Source of the DNA: Halalkalibacter oceani
Lineage (GTDB): Bacteria > Bacillota > Bacilli > Bacillales > Bacillaceae_D
Assembly: GCF_023715605.1 (NCBI RefSeq)
Contig: NZ_JAMBOL010000027.1
Coordinates: 1 to 43,369, forward strand
Length of the DNA stretch: 43,369 nt
Direction: 5' to 3'
Each line of letters starts with the position of its first letter. Within the stretch, counting starts at the first letter, position 1. The translations under genes were made by a program, and so were the position numbers. This document shows, piece by piece, positions 33,967-43,222 of this stretch. Below the pieces are notes generated by a model, which was given only the letters and a program-made list of their open reading frames with translations, was not told the origin of the DNA and did no database searches.

Positions 33967-34068
33967 TTATTTTTCAGTTTTTACAATGCGGTTTTTTTTA
34001 GCAAGCTCGGCTAGTTTTAGGGCTTGTTTTTTTGTTACTTTAGGAACAATCGCTTTATTATTTGACAT
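33967..34068 (-). CDS. possible 33-aa basic peptide
   Basis: Minus-strand ATG at 34068 with a weak AAAGGGAG about 11 nt upstream. Product MSNNKAIVPKVTKKQ... ends KKNRIVKTEK: very basic, one amphipathic helix. A terminator follows. It occupies the place where a YolD-type partner of uvrX often lies, but no similarity was seen. Confidence 0.45.
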   Translation of the reverse strand: MSNNKAIVPKVTKKQALKLAELAKKNRIVKTEK

Positions 34069-34259
34069 ACTTTTTTCAACTCCCTTTATAAGATCGTTCG
34101 TCTTTCATCTATGGTTTCAGCATATCCAATTTTTTTATTTTTAAACGTTCTAGTCCCTCCCACTTTTGAATAATATGGACCAAACAACCCTATAGCCCAG
34201 CGGCCCTGACATCAAAGAGGGTTTTTGAAAAAAAGAAGAGGGGGAGGAAGGGAATAGTA

Positions 34260-34688
34260 ATGAATCGTCCTAATCTTAATCCAATGCTGCGACCAAATTC
34301 ATCACAAATTAGATCCAAATGGAATGAAACGAATATTCGGAAACCGCCAACGGAAACAAGAAAGACTCGAATTGATAAAAAACATGACATCCATATTCCG
34401 TTAGAGTTACAACTATATAAAATGCTGAGGAGACAAGCTCATAAGCAACAACTCTCTATGACTCAATATTCAAGTTGGCTTGTCCAGAAGGGTCTTAGAA
34501 TGGACATCTCCTTGTTTCCGGAATTAGATTATCGTCAACACAAAACTATGGCGCGGGCCAAGCTTGAGCAATATTATTATGATGAGCTTTTCAATTTTTC
34601 GTTAGAGTGGGGATACACGACAATGAGAAGAACGGCTCATCGTATCCTCGTTGAAATGATTAAACGCAAAGAGGGAAGTGTAACATGA
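34260..34688 (+). CDS. probable ribbon-helix-helix DNA-binding protein, 142 aa
   Basis: ATG at 34260 after a purine-rich GGGGGAGGAAGGG. An unstructured basic N-terminus (residues 1-38) is followed by KKHDIHIPLELQLYKMLRR and SMTQYSSWLVQKGL (about 40-80), the strand-helix-helix pattern of RHH proteins. The C-terminal 60 residues are helical and basic. Its TGA overlaps the next ATG (ATGA). The leader (34185-34220) holds an AACCCT/AGGGTT hairpin followed by T's, a possible attenuator. Target unknown; a regulator or accessory partition factor is possible. Confidence 0.6.
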   Translation: MNRPNLNPMLRPNSSQIRSKWNETNIRKPPTETRKTRIDKKHDIHIPLELQLYKMLRRQAHKQQLSMTQYSSWLVQKGLRMDISLFPELDYRQHKTMARAKLEQYYYDELFNFSLEWGYTTMRRTAHRILVEMIKRKEGSVT

Positions 34689-35263
34689 AACCCATTAAAC
34701 GAAAATTCCACGTCCTGGAGGACGAATTAGACCGTTTAGAGTATGGACCACCTAAGACTTTGAAGGCGAAGTGGTTATGGTTGGCGCATGATCTGCTGAG
34801 CTCCACTGTTTCCATTACCATTCAAGTTCCCGCATATGTAGTACTGCGCACAAAGATTTTATGCGAGGATATTGAAGAAAAGGCAGAACAGCCATTTCAT
34901 CCAGCAGATTTGATTGAATTGTTATATGATGATTTTCTTATCAATTTGAAGGAAACCAATCACCTGTATACAACATACAGGCAGCTGCTCAGTCATTCCA
35001 TTGAGCCTGCGGAAGTGACGACATTCCAGGGGGACTATTTCAAAAGAGTGGAAAAAAGAACCTCGTTACGTTTACATCTTGCACGTAAAAAGGTGCTACG
35101 AGGAGAAGTTTTCATTTATGATGTATCACAACAGGTCAACCACCTGGATATTACAATTGAAAACATATTAGAGATTCTTCTAACAGACTTCATGAAAAAG
35201 TATTGTAGCGGTGATGTACCGCAGTTGCTCGATGATTTGATTCATCGTTTAAGTAATGATTAA
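34685..35263 (+). CDS. putative tandem ribbon-helix-helix protein, 192 aa
   Basis: Start overlaps the previous stop (ATGA). Two segments look like RHH units: SITIQVPAYVVLRTKI with FHPADLIELLYDDFL (about 42-85) and SLRLHLARKKVLRGEVFIY with ITIENILEILLTDFM (about 125-175). Such a protein would bind a repeated DNA site as a pseudo-dimer. The assignment rests on pattern only; no close family was recognised. It probably works with its upstream partner. Confidence 0.55.
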   Translation: MKPIKRKFHVLEDELDRLEYGPPKTLKAKWLWLAHDLLSSTVSITIQVPAYVVLRTKILCEDIEEKAEQPFHPADLIELLYDDFLINLKETNHLYTTYRQLLSHSIEPAEVTTFQGDYFKRVEKRTSLRLHLARKKVLRGEVFIYDVSQQVNHLDITIENILEILLTDFMKKYCSGDVPQLLDDLIHRLSND

Positions 35264-35333
35264 TTCAAATTTTAAATGAATCCTTTACGACACCCTTCTA
35301 GCAGTATGTGCTAATTTATCCGAGATAGCTTTG

Positions 35334-35365
35334 ATAAGCGTACTGCAAGTGTGCAATACGCTTAT
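35334..35365. terminator. bidirectional terminator between convergent genes
   Basis: ATAAGCGTACTGC and the matching TACGCTTAT arm form a stem serving the plus-strand RHH operon and the minus-strand SRAP gene. Confidence 0.65.
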
Positions 35366-35377
35366 TTCGACTATAAA

Positions 35378-36043
35378 TTAACTAAGTGGATCAATACATG
35401 CCTCATTATTATTTCTAGGGTTATTCACCAATGTCGATACAGGATAAGCGGACATGTTATTTGCATCATAAGGATTCAGGATGTTCTTTAAAATATGTTT
35501 ATCCTCAATGTCTTTATTTAGCCATATATCCTGGTCATCTCCCTCTAATATGACAGGCATACGGTCGTGAATGCTTTCCATTAGTTGATTTGGCTTCGTG
35601 GTAATGATAGTACAGGAAAAGTATTCCTCTTCTTCAGTTCTCCACTTATCCCACAAGCCAGCGAATGTGAATAGTTGACCGTTCCCGATTGTGATGCGAA
35701 ACGGTTGCTTAGTTTTACCGTCATCTTCTCGTTTCCATTCGTAAAAACCATCAGCTGGTATTAGACAGCGTCTTCTTGAGAGTAAACGTTTGAATGCTGG
35801 CTTTTCATCTAATGTTTCACTTCTTGCATTGATCATTTTATATCCGATTTTCTTATCTTTGGCCCAAGAGGGGACTAATCCCCAATGTAAAAATCCTGCT
35901 TTCTTTTCGTTTCCACCTGATACGATCGCTAAAATTTGTTGACTCGGAGCTACGTTGTAATTTGGAGTGAATTCCGGAAACGGCAAGGAAAATTGCTCTT
36001 GTAGAGTGCCTTTTGTTGCCGTAAGAGTAAATCTTCCACACAT
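35378..36043 (-). CDS. SRAP-domain protein (YedK/HMCES family)
   Basis: Two adjacent minus-strand ATGs (36046, 36043) follow AAAGGAGGG; 36043 gives the required MCGRF start, since Cys2 must become the N-terminal residue to bind abasic sites. 221 aa. Other conserved elements: NVAPSQ, WGLVPSWAKD, MINARSET, PADGFYEWK (catalytic Glu) and SIHDRMPVIL (His). SRAP proteins form a covalent thiazolidine link with abasic sites in single-stranded DNA and protect replication forks. Together with uvrX it makes a DNA-damage group on this plasmid. Confidence 0.92.
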   Translation of the reverse strand: MCGRFTLTATKGTLQEQFSLPFPEFTPNYNVAPSQQILAIVSGGNEKKAGFLHWGLVPSWAKDKKIGYKMINARSETLDEKPAFKRLLSRRRCLIPADGFYEWKREDDGKTKQPFRITIGNGQLFTFAGLWDKWRTEEEEYFSCTIITTKPNQLMESIHDRMPVILEGDDQDIWLNKDIEDKHILKNILNPYDANNMSAYPVSTLVNNPRNNNEACIDPLS

Positions 36044-36193
36044 CATGAACCCTCCTTTCTGTTAAAGTAAGAATAAGGGATTGAAACAGAAGAATCAATG
36101 AACTCTTGTAGTTGTTGAAATAGCCTCAGTGTTTACAAACGCTTAGCAGCATTCCTACTGAGAATATTACTTAAATAAGGAGCGGGAAATGTA

Positions 36194-36559
36194 ATGGATA
36201 TAAATAAAATTCTCAAGTCATTGCAATCAAAAAGACCTTTATTTCATTCAGAGGCAGACTTTCAACATGCTTTAGCCTGGGAAATTCAAAGGTTGTATCC
36301 TCAGGCTGAAATAAGATTAGAGTTTAATTACCCTAATACATCGAAGAATTTTTACCTTGATATATGGGTCAAGTTAGAGGATATCTTTGTTCCCATAGAA
36401 TTAAAATACAAAACTGATGCATCTACTTTTCTGGTTGAAGGAGAACAATTTAGCCTTAAGTACCACGGGGCACAAGATTGGGGAAGGTATGATTTTAGTT
36501 CTAATAATTTTATTCTCATTACTTTCATCCAAAACTTTAAAATACACAAGAGGAGTTAA
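36194..36559 (+). pseudogene. C-terminally truncated PD-(D/E)XK nuclease-like protein
   Basis: 121 codons. The first 100 residues fit a common bacterial family: FHSEADFQHALAWEIQRLYP, then FYLDIWVK and a VPIELKYKT motif giving D...E-x-K of the PD-(D/E)XK fold, then GAQDWGRYDF. Members I know continue well past this point; here the sequence changes abruptly to SSNNFILITFIQNF and stops. Probably a decayed remnant; the catalytic core could still fold. Confidence 0.6.
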
Positions 36560-36564
36560 TTAAT

Positions 36565-37188
36565 ATGAAGAAATGCATCATTGGTATTGCTATAATAGCA
36601 ACAATCCTATCAGGTTGCTCAGTTGCCGAGCTTATTGATAGTCCCAGACAAGGGATGAGCCCAACCGAGAATATCGAATTTCGTAACCCTTTTGAAGAAA
36701 AGTTAAAAGGTACAAATGAAACAGAACAGAAAACGGACAACTTTAACTACACATATTGGCCAACAGAACCCAACCTTGCATTAAGTCCTGGTGAAGTTAG
36801 TCGAGTAATTGATGGGGACACAATTGTTATAAGTGATGGGACACGAATCAGGTTCACTGGGATTGATACTCCTGAAATAAATAGCAACAGTACTCTAGCC
36901 CCTGAGCCATTGGCCGAAGAAGCTAAACAGTTTGTAGAAGGTATTATACAAAATCAAACAATCTTCCTAGAAATCGATCCTGAACATCCTTATGACCCAT
37001 ATGAACGGACATTGGCCTATATTTGGATTGATGACAAAGATAACCAAGAACTTAGTATGTTGAATGCGATGTTGGTCGAAGCCGGTCTAGCCAATGCATT
37101 GACAATCGAGCCGAACACTACTTATTCACATATTTTTGAGGAATTAGAAAAAAATGCAATCTCTAAAAAATTAGGAATTTGGAAATAA
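36565..37188 (+). CDS. lipoprotein thermonuclease (SNase family)
   Basis: 207 aa; ATG at 36565 with GAGGAG upstream. Lipobox LSGC (15-18) anchors it outside the membrane. After a linker, the nuclease domain (about 76-207) has VIDGDTIVI, R96 and E104 in RIRFTGIDTPE, and R148 in YERTLAYIW, matching the catalytic Arg-Glu-Arg of staphylococcal nuclease, and ends KKLGIWK. It degrades DNA and RNA with calcium. Similar to Bacillus YncB/YokF. It may act on incoming or environmental DNA. Confidence 0.9.
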   Translation: MKKCIIGIAIIATILSGCSVAELIDSPRQGMSPTENIEFRNPFEEKLKGTNETEQKTDNFNYTYWPTEPNLALSPGEVSRVIDGDTIVISDGTRIRFTGIDTPEINSNSTLAPEPLAEEAKQFVEGIIQNQTIFLEIDPEHPYDPYERTLAYIWIDDKDNQELSMLNAMLVEAGLANALTIEPNTTYSHIFEELEKNAISKKLGIWK

Positions 37189-37192
37189 ATTC

Positions 37193-37221
37193 TTGACAAT
37201 GACAGTTATTGTTTTTATCAT
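37193..37221 (+). promoter_or_regulatory. SigA-type promoter of the interrupted gene
   Basis: TTGACA (37193-37198), 17 bp, TATCAT (37216-37221), 51 bp before the interrupted ORF. Confidence 0.7.
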
Positions 37222-37271
37222 GTTTACATAAAGAATACTATTCGTTATCAAATTTTATAAGGAGCGTTACT

Positions 37272-37342
37272 ATGAAAACAATTGCTGTCATTGGCGGAAG
37301 TCAAGAACAAACTTATCAATCAATTGGATATGAATTAGGTTT
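37272..37342 (+). pseudogene. DUF2325-like gene interrupted by Tn3-family insertion
   Basis: RBS AAGGAGCG, ATG at 37272, then MKTIAVIGGSQEQTYQSIG, the typical N-terminal beta-alpha start of DUF2325 proteins. The frame runs into the transposon terminal repeat at 37343 and stops inside it (37397). The remainder of the gene was not found to the right of the transposon in this window. Confidence 0.65.
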
Positions 37343-37380
37343 GGGGTACCGCCAACATTTTGACATAAAACCCACGCTAA
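37343..37380 (+). repeat. 38-bp Tn3-family terminal inverted repeat (left)
   Basis: Begins GGGGTACCGCCAACATTT and ends CCCACGCTAA, very close to the 38-bp end of Tn4430 as I recall it. The five bases before it are GGTTT. Confidence 0.8.
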
Positions 37381-37398
37381 TACATTTTTTACCATAAA

Positions 37399-37433
37399 AA
37401 AACCGATATCCCTTACTCTAAGGGTATCGGTTC
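37399..37433 (-). terminator. terminator of tnpA
   Basis: On the minus strand AACCGATACCCTT and AAGGGATATCGGTT pair with one bulge and are followed by seven T's. Confidence 0.75.
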
Positions 37434-37439
37434 AGGGTT

Positions 37440-40269
37440 TTATCGATCTAAAGGTCTTAAAGAGTTGAGTCCCGTCATTCTTTTTATATCAAAATTGTAC
37501 TCTCCTAAAAAGTTAATATGCTCCCACCCTAATGGCGAAATATGTTTTATCATCTGATCTTGTAATATCCCTTTTTCACTCATGACTTTTGTTGCTTCGG
37601 TGAGGTAAACCGTGTTCCAAACGCTTATCGCATTAATTAATATGTTTAAAGCACTTGCTCGCTGAAGCTGGTCTTGTAGTGCTCTTTCCCTGAGTTCGCC
37701 TCGTTTTCCAAAAAATAAAGCTCTGGCTAAGGCATTCATAGCCTCTCCTTTGTTTAATCCTCGTTGAATTCGACGACGTATCGCTTCATTTGAAATATAG
37801 TCTAATATGAAGATAGTTTTTTCAATCCTACCCATTTCACGGAGTGCTGTAGCCAAACGATTTTGCCTTGAATAGGACCTCAACTTTCCCATAATAAGTG
37901 AACCAGAAACTTTCCCTTCCCGAATGGAGTGGGCTAGACGTAAAACGTCATCATAGTTTTCTAGAATAACCTTTGTATTAATACGCCCTCGTAGTAGTTT
38001 TTCTATTGTTGGAAACTCACCAGGCTTATCTATTACGTATAGTCGAGTATCAGACAGATCTCGAAGGCGAGGTGCAAAACGAAAACCAAGTAGATGGCTC
38101 AGTCCAAAAACTTGATCAGTATAACCTGCAGTGTCTGTGTAATGTTCTTCAATATTTAATTCAGATTCATGATGCAGTAACCCGTCTATCACATGAACGG
38201 CATCACGAGCATTGGTATTAATGACTTTTGTGAAGTAAGAAGAAAACTGATCACTTGTGAATCGATAAATTGTAGCTCCTTTACCAGAACCATAATGAGG
38301 ATTTGATTCTGCATGTAGAGAAGACACGCCAACTTGCACACGCATACCATCTGAAGAGGAAGTACTTCCATCTCCCCAATAAGTAGATAAAGCAAGCTGA
38401 TGATGGAAATTCACAAGTGTTGCCTGAGCTTTATTCATCGCATCGTCATAAAGACGCCACTGTGAAGCATGAGCCATTTGGTGATAGTTAATTCCGGGTG
38501 TAGCATCTGCCATTTTTGTTAAGCCAATGTTTGTCCCCATCGCCATAAGCGCGGCCAATAAAATCGACTTTTCCTCTCCTTTGGGAGGACGGCTTGAAGA
38601 AGCATGAATAAATTGTTCGTCAAAACCTGTCCAACTTGCGACTTCCATTAGCAGATCCGTTAGTTTTATCCGTGGCAACATGCTGTATAGGGATGAACTA
38701 AACGCCTTTGCATCTTCGGGCGTATCCTTTTCGAGGCGGTCAATGCGAAATTTTCCCTTTTCTATACTGACACCCTCTAGTTCATCAACGTTTTCGGACA
38801 TGGCTTGCAGCCGTTTTCGTAGAGAATCCATTCTTTCGTTCAAATATTCTTCAGCTGAACTGCTTACAGCAAGGCGATTATGATGTAAATCAGTTTCTAA
38901 CCATTCTTCTTTTGGAATTAGATACTCTTCAAAATCTTTATGTTGTTTACTGCCTTGAACAGATACATCTCCAGATCGAATATGATTTCGTAATTCAGTT
39001 AATGCTGCCATTTCATAATAATGACGATTGATGCTTCCATCATCGTCATATACGTGTTTCTGCCACCGGTTAGAGACAAACCCAAGAGGAGCTCCTTCTG
39101 GAATTTTTCGTTTACCTGAATAATTCAAATTTTTAATAATATCTAGTGCTTCCATCAATGGTTTGGCTGATTGGGTCGATTGAAATTCTAGTGATTTAAG
39201 TAAAGTAGGCGTATATTTTCGAAGATAAAAAAATCGTTTTTCTAAAAGATCTAAATAATCATAGTCGATAGGACGTGATAATTGTTTGGCTTCTTCCACC
39301 GATGCAATCATTTTCTCCCAGGACATGACGGTTTCTAGTGTAGTAAATGGATCTAATCTTTCATTTCTTGCCTTTATTAGTGCAGCACCGATGTCAGCAA
39401 ACTGTATGATTTTTTCATTAATTGTTTTACCGTTTTTGTCTCTGCATTTCTTCTTGGGCCTTACGGCCCTTTGACTGCAAGATCATAATTTGGCGATCGT
39501 GGATTTCAATGGCTTGATCAATTAAGTCTTGACTGAGATTTAAGAGATAAGCCACAAGAATGGCATATTTTTTAGACTCATTAAATCTTCGGAAGGAATG
39601 AGGTTCATATCGCGCACCTAAACGCGACAATTGAAGAAGCCGGTTCGGGTGTATGTCATTACAATCAATAGATAACTCAAGTTTTTTCACATACTCTAAT
39701 CGTTGAGACCGCGATAATATTTTATATATTTTTTGTTCAGCTCGATGACGTGTTTGCCAAACCAGACGTTCAATCGTCGACATAGCTGGAAGAATAATTT
39801 TTCGCTTCTTCATTTCTTCGATAGCCGTCCTAATCAAATACATTGAGTTCTCATTTTCCATTGCATGACTTAGTAAAGAAGAAGAGATGTTACGATATTC
39901 TCTTACTGAGAAGTTCTTATAACCATACTCTTTCCGAATTTCAACCATATGTTCATGCTTAGTTTGTTCCCGTTCAGCATATGATTGAAATTCCAGGGGA
40001 TCTACCTTAATTTGATTGGCAATAAACCGTAAAACTGACTTAGGTATTTCTTTAACATCCGATAATGTCCATCCCGGAAAGCGAAACAGACATAACTGAA
40101 CGGCAAATCCAAGTCGATTATAGTCTCGTCTTCGACGTTTAATCACTTCTAAATCATGTGGTGATAAAGTGTAGGAGGTAGCTATTTCCCACTCACTAAT
40201 ATCAGCTGGAATTGTCATGAAATCTATGCGTTGTTCATGTGTAAGTAGTTCTCTTGCTCTCAAATACAA
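37440..40269 (-). pseudogene. tnpA: Tn3-family transposase TnpA, split by a frameshift
   Basis: TTG start at 40269 (AGGAGG 7 nt upstream on the minus strand). The N-terminal part runs 280 residues to a stop at 39427; the rest continues in another frame through NGKTINEKIIQFADIGAAL and on to MSWEKM... until 37440. Removing one A from the five-A run (T's at 39433-39437) restores RQNGKTINEK, so a single-base insertion broke the gene. Otherwise it is complete for the family (about 940 residues), with the DDE acids visible around SSDGMRVQVGVSSLH, EEHYTDTAGYTDQ and KGEAMNALARALFFGKRGE. A homopolymer sequencing error is the alternative. Confidence 0.85.
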
Positions 40270-40290
40270 GATAGTTCCTCCTGTTCATTT

Positions 40291-40845
40291 CTATATACGT
40301 TCTATAGCTCGATACAACACCGATTTACTAACACCAGTCATATCAGAAATCTCTTTTATACTGTACTCCTTAGAAGCATGTAGTTTTAATGCTCGTTCTA
40401 CTAATTTTGGATCCTTAACTGGTCTTCCGCCCTTTCTACCTCTAATTCTTGCGGATTGTAAGCCTGCTTTAGTGCGTTCGCTGATGATATCCCGTTCTAA
40501 CTCAGCAATACTTGCCATGGTACGGAAGAAAAAACGACCCATTGCATTTGATGTATCAATGTTGTCTCTTATAGAAACAAAATTCACTTTTCTTTCCTCA
40601 AAGGTTTCTGCTAGTTCAATTAAGTGCTTAGTAGATCTTGAGATACGATCTAGTTTATAGACAACCACTGTATCTCCTTCACTTATTGCTTTTAAGAGTT
40701 GCTCTAATTCTGAACGCTCTTTTTTTGTTCCCGTTATTTTTTCTTTGTAGATAACAGCTGCCCCGGCCTTTTGTAATGCATCCATTTGTAATTCTAAATT
40801 TTGATCTTGAGTAGAAACTCGGGCATATCCAAAAATTTTCCCCAT
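40291..40845 (-). CDS. tnpR: serine resolvase TnpR
   Basis: 184 aa; start ATGGGG at 40845 with GGAGGGG upstream. Catalytic Ser11 in GYARVSTQDQN, then YKLDRISRSTKHLIEL, MASIAELERDIISERT and RGRKGGRP, and a C-terminal helix-turn-helix (YSIKEISDMTGVSKSVLYRAI). It resolves Tn3-type cointegrates at res, which lies just upstream. Looks intact. Confidence 0.93.
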   Translation of the reverse strand: MGKIFGYARVSTQDQNLELQMDALQKAGAAVIYKEKITGTKKERSELEQLLKAISEGDTVVVYKLDRISRSTKHLIELAETFEERKVNFVSIRDNIDTSNAMGRFFFRTMASIAELERDIISERTKAGLQSARIRGRKGGRPVKDPKLVERALKLHASKEYSIKEISDMTGVSKSVLYRAIERI

Positions 40846-40865
40846 TCTATTCCCCTCCTAAAATT

Positions 40866-41000
40866 AATTATTCCCTAATACGGGAGTGCCGTCAATTTTA
40901 GGGAAAAAGTTAAAGGGAATAGTTTAGGGAACGGTAAATAGTCTAAAACTACGTAAATTTAAGCATGCGAAAAAAATCCCTAAAACATTCGTTTAAGGGA
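40866..41000. promoter_or_regulatory. res: putative res site
   Basis: Five TTAGGGAA/TTCCCTAA-like words (TTCCCTAA 40871, TTAGGGAA 40898, AAAGGGAA about 40913, TTAGGGAA 40924, TCCCTAAA 40977) plus TTTAAGGGA near 40992, in both orientations directly upstream of tnpR. This is the expected place for the three resolvase subsites, and for tnpR autoregulation. Confidence 0.6.
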
Positions 41001-41230
41001 CTTGCCTTCATCAATTTACAATAGGTTCCATTATTGAATAGAAGAATGTCTCATAAATTAACGAAGATGATTGAGCTCTGACTAAGAGCAATTAGAAGTC
41101 CTTCTCGTTAAGAAGGTTATAAAATGTAGCAAATTGAACACGGATGGGACAGATCAAAGTTTTTTTGAGAATAAATAGGGAAAAGTTACAAATAATAAAA
41201 TCATCATTAATGAAAATGGAGATGAATGAT

Positions 41231-42490
41231 ATGTCAGATACAAATCAAATGCCTCGGGAAGAAGGAATAGATCATAGCTTTAGCCTTATGAGAGAAGGAT
41301 ATATGTACATTTTGAACAGACGTCAAAGTTTTAATTCTAATGTTTTTGAGACTCGATTACTTGGAAAGAAAGCTATCTGTATGGTAGGAAAAGATGCTGC
41401 AGAAGTTTTTTATGACACTGAGAAATTCAAAAGGAAAGATGCAGCACCGAACCGGGCGGTTCAAACATTATTCGGGAAGAATGGTGTTCAGGCGTTGGAT
41501 GGACAAGATCACAAACATCGGAAGGAAATGTTTATGTCCATCATGTCTCCTGAGGGACTTCAAAGCCTAACAGACATCACAAAAAAACAGTGGAAGACAG
41601 CACTAAATAAATGGGAACAGATGGATGAAGTTATTCTTTATGAAGAAGTAAAAGAAGTCCTGTGCAGAACAGCCTGCCAGTGGGCAGGCGTCCCGTTGGA
41701 AGAAGACGATGTTAAAGAAATGACAAAAGACTTGGCCGCGATGTTCGAGTCTCCGGCTGCAGTTGGCCCAAACCATTGGTTAGGGAGAAATGCACGGAAT
41801 AAAGTAGAAAATTGGATTGGTGAGTTGGTTGATAAGGTGCGTAACGGGGAAATAAATCCTCCAGAAGATACAGCTTTACATAGATTTGCCTGGCATCGCG
41901 ATTTAGAAGGGAATCTTCTGGATACTGAGACTGCTGCTGTGGAAGTGATCAATATCTTGAGACCTATTGTTGCGATCGCGATATTCATCAATTTCACTGC
42001 GCTGGCATTGCATCATTTTCCAGAAGAAAGGGAGAAACTTGAATCCCATGATGAAAAATATGCTCAGATGTTTGTACAGGAAGTTCGCCGTTTTTATCCG
42101 TTTTTTCCGTTTGTCGTAGCATTGGTAAAAAAAGATTTCATCTGGAAGGGCTATAAATTTGAAGAAGGCACATTAACTTTACTGGATCTTTATGGTACAA
42201 ATCATGACCCTGAAATTTGGGAAAATCCTGATTTGTTCAGTCCTGATCGGTTTGCTAAATGGGAAGGAAGCCCATTTGGCTTCATTCCGCAAGGTGGTGG
42301 TGATTACTTTATGGGTCATCGCTGTGCTGGAGAGTGGGTCACCATTGAAGTCATGAAAGTAAGTCTTGATTATCTAGCCAACCAAATGGAATATGAAGTT
42401 CCTAACCAGGATTTAAGTTACAGCATGGTGAGCATACCAAGTATTCCCCAAAGTAAAGTAGTTATTGAAAATGTTAAGAGAAGGATATAA
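41231..42490 (+). CDS. CYP152-family fatty-acid peroxygenase P450
   Basis: ATG at 41231 chosen (419 aa) because the N-terminus then aligns with Bacillus P450-BSbeta (417 aa) and GGAG is 10 nt upstream; longer in-frame starts exist back to 41144. Key residues: Q87 in GVQALDG (Gln as in hydroxylating BSbeta, where OleT decarboxylases have His), R244-P245 in LRPIVAIA that binds the fatty-acid carboxylate, and heme ligand C365 in GHRCAGEW after PQGGGD. These enzymes use H2O2 to hydroxylate long-chain fatty acids at alpha or beta carbons. It is oriented away from tnpR, directly beyond res, so it may be transposon cargo. Confidence 0.93.
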   Translation: MSDTNQMPREEGIDHSFSLMREGYMYILNRRQSFNSNVFETRLLGKKAICMVGKDAAEVFYDTEKFKRKDAAPNRAVQTLFGKNGVQALDGQDHKHRKEMFMSIMSPEGLQSLTDITKKQWKTALNKWEQMDEVILYEEVKEVLCRTACQWAGVPLEEDDVKEMTKDLAAMFESPAAVGPNHWLGRNARNKVENWIGELVDKVRNGEINPPEDTALHRFAWHRDLEGNLLDTETAAVEVINILRPIVAIAIFINFTALALHHFPEEREKLESHDEKYAQMFVQEVRRFYPFFPFVVALVKKDFIWKGYKFEEGTLTLLDLYGTNHDPEIWENPDLFSPDRFAKWEGSPFGFIPQGGGDYFMGHRCAGEWVTIEVMKVSLDYLANQMEYEVPNQDLSYSMVSIPSIPQSKVVIENVKRRI

Positions 42491-42599
42491 TAATTTCCTA
42501 CTCTTCTCAATTAGCGTGAGTATTTTACTTTTAGTTAAACAAGACAACTATATAGTTGATTCCTTTACAGGAAATAGACTTATTAAAATTATAGTTTGC

Positions 42600-42630
42600 C
42601 TAGCGTAAAAATCCCCAATTTTTGCGGTAC
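42600..42630 (-). repeat. candidate divergent Tn3-type terminal repeat
   Basis: On the minus strand it reads GTACCGCAAAAATTGGGG... and ends ACGCTA, sharing the GTACCGC and ACGCTA blocks with the left end but with a shorter, different middle and no leading GGGG. It may be the end of another Tn3-family element or a mutated right end. Confidence 0.4.
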
Positions 42631-42660
42631 ATAAAAGTTTAAGGCTATATGAAAGGCCAA

Positions 42661-42702
42661 AGAAAAAGCCAGCATGACCATAAGGTTTTGCGGGCTTTTT
42701 CT
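42661..42702. terminator. hairpin terminator downstream of P450
   Basis: AGAAAAAGCC (42661-42670) pairs with GGCTTTTTCT (42693-42702); T-rich on both strands, so bidirectional. Confidence 0.7.
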
Positions 42703-43222
42703 TCATCTATCCTGGTAAAGGAGAAATATAGTAATGCAATAAGTACTTGACCACCCATCAGTTGCCGATTACTCGTAAAAAAATACTTGCATGGATAGCC
42801 CCTGTAATTACCATACTGAACATTAGATCGCATTACGATTTGGTCCAGTTCTTTCAAGAGGATGAAGAAGTATCTGCAAGAAATAAGATGTACATAAACA
42901 ATTAAGATTGTTATGTCTAGCAATTTTTCTTTTTCCCATCTAAGTCGTATTTATTCTAATATAGGATTTCTTTGAACTCTCAAACATGGACACTTAGTCT
43001 TTTTAGCAAACAGTTTAGATAACAAGGTAGGTTGTAACTTTACATTAAGTGAACAAGGAAGTGATTTCGCTGTCTGTATATTTGGATTAAAATAAGTATT
43101 GAGGAGATAAATAAAAAAATTCTCAGTATATCTGTGGTAAATTTAAACGCTGGTAAAAGTTAAAAAAAATGTTATAATACATATAGGGGTATATCTATTA
43201 TAGGGGGAGAGAGGAATCTTTG
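42703..43222. other. intergenic, no supported gene
   Basis: A minus-strand ORF (42645-42923) overlaps the terminator, lacks an RBS and is not convincing. A TATAAT at about 43172 and GGGGGAGAG near 43203 probably serve the ORF at 43223. Confidence 0.45.

Larger units (their letters stand above)
37343..41010 (-). mobile_element. Tn3-family transposon (tnpA, tnpR, res), right end unresolved
   Basis: The left terminal repeat at 37343, a minus-strand tnpA with its terminator, a serine resolvase gene and a res-like region form the standard order of a Tn3-family unit. No good matching right repeat lies just beyond res, so the element either continues past the P450 gene (see 42600-42630) or has lost its end. 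tnpA carries a frameshift, so movement would need transposase from elsewhere. Confidence 0.8.

Noticed and set aside
33920-34144. Plus-strand hydrophobic ORF
   Set aside because: Shadow of the minus-strand 33-aa ORF, whose Lys-rich codons read as Phe on the other strand; no RBS.
42600-42630. True right terminal repeat of the 37343 transposon
   Set aside because: The GTACCGC and ACGCTA blocks match, but the middle differs in length and sequence, the GGGG end is missing and no GGTTT duplication follows; kept only as a candidate end.
42645-42923. Minus-strand ORF of 92 codons beyond the P450
   Set aside because: Lacks an RBS, runs through a terminator hairpin and resembles no family; likely chance.
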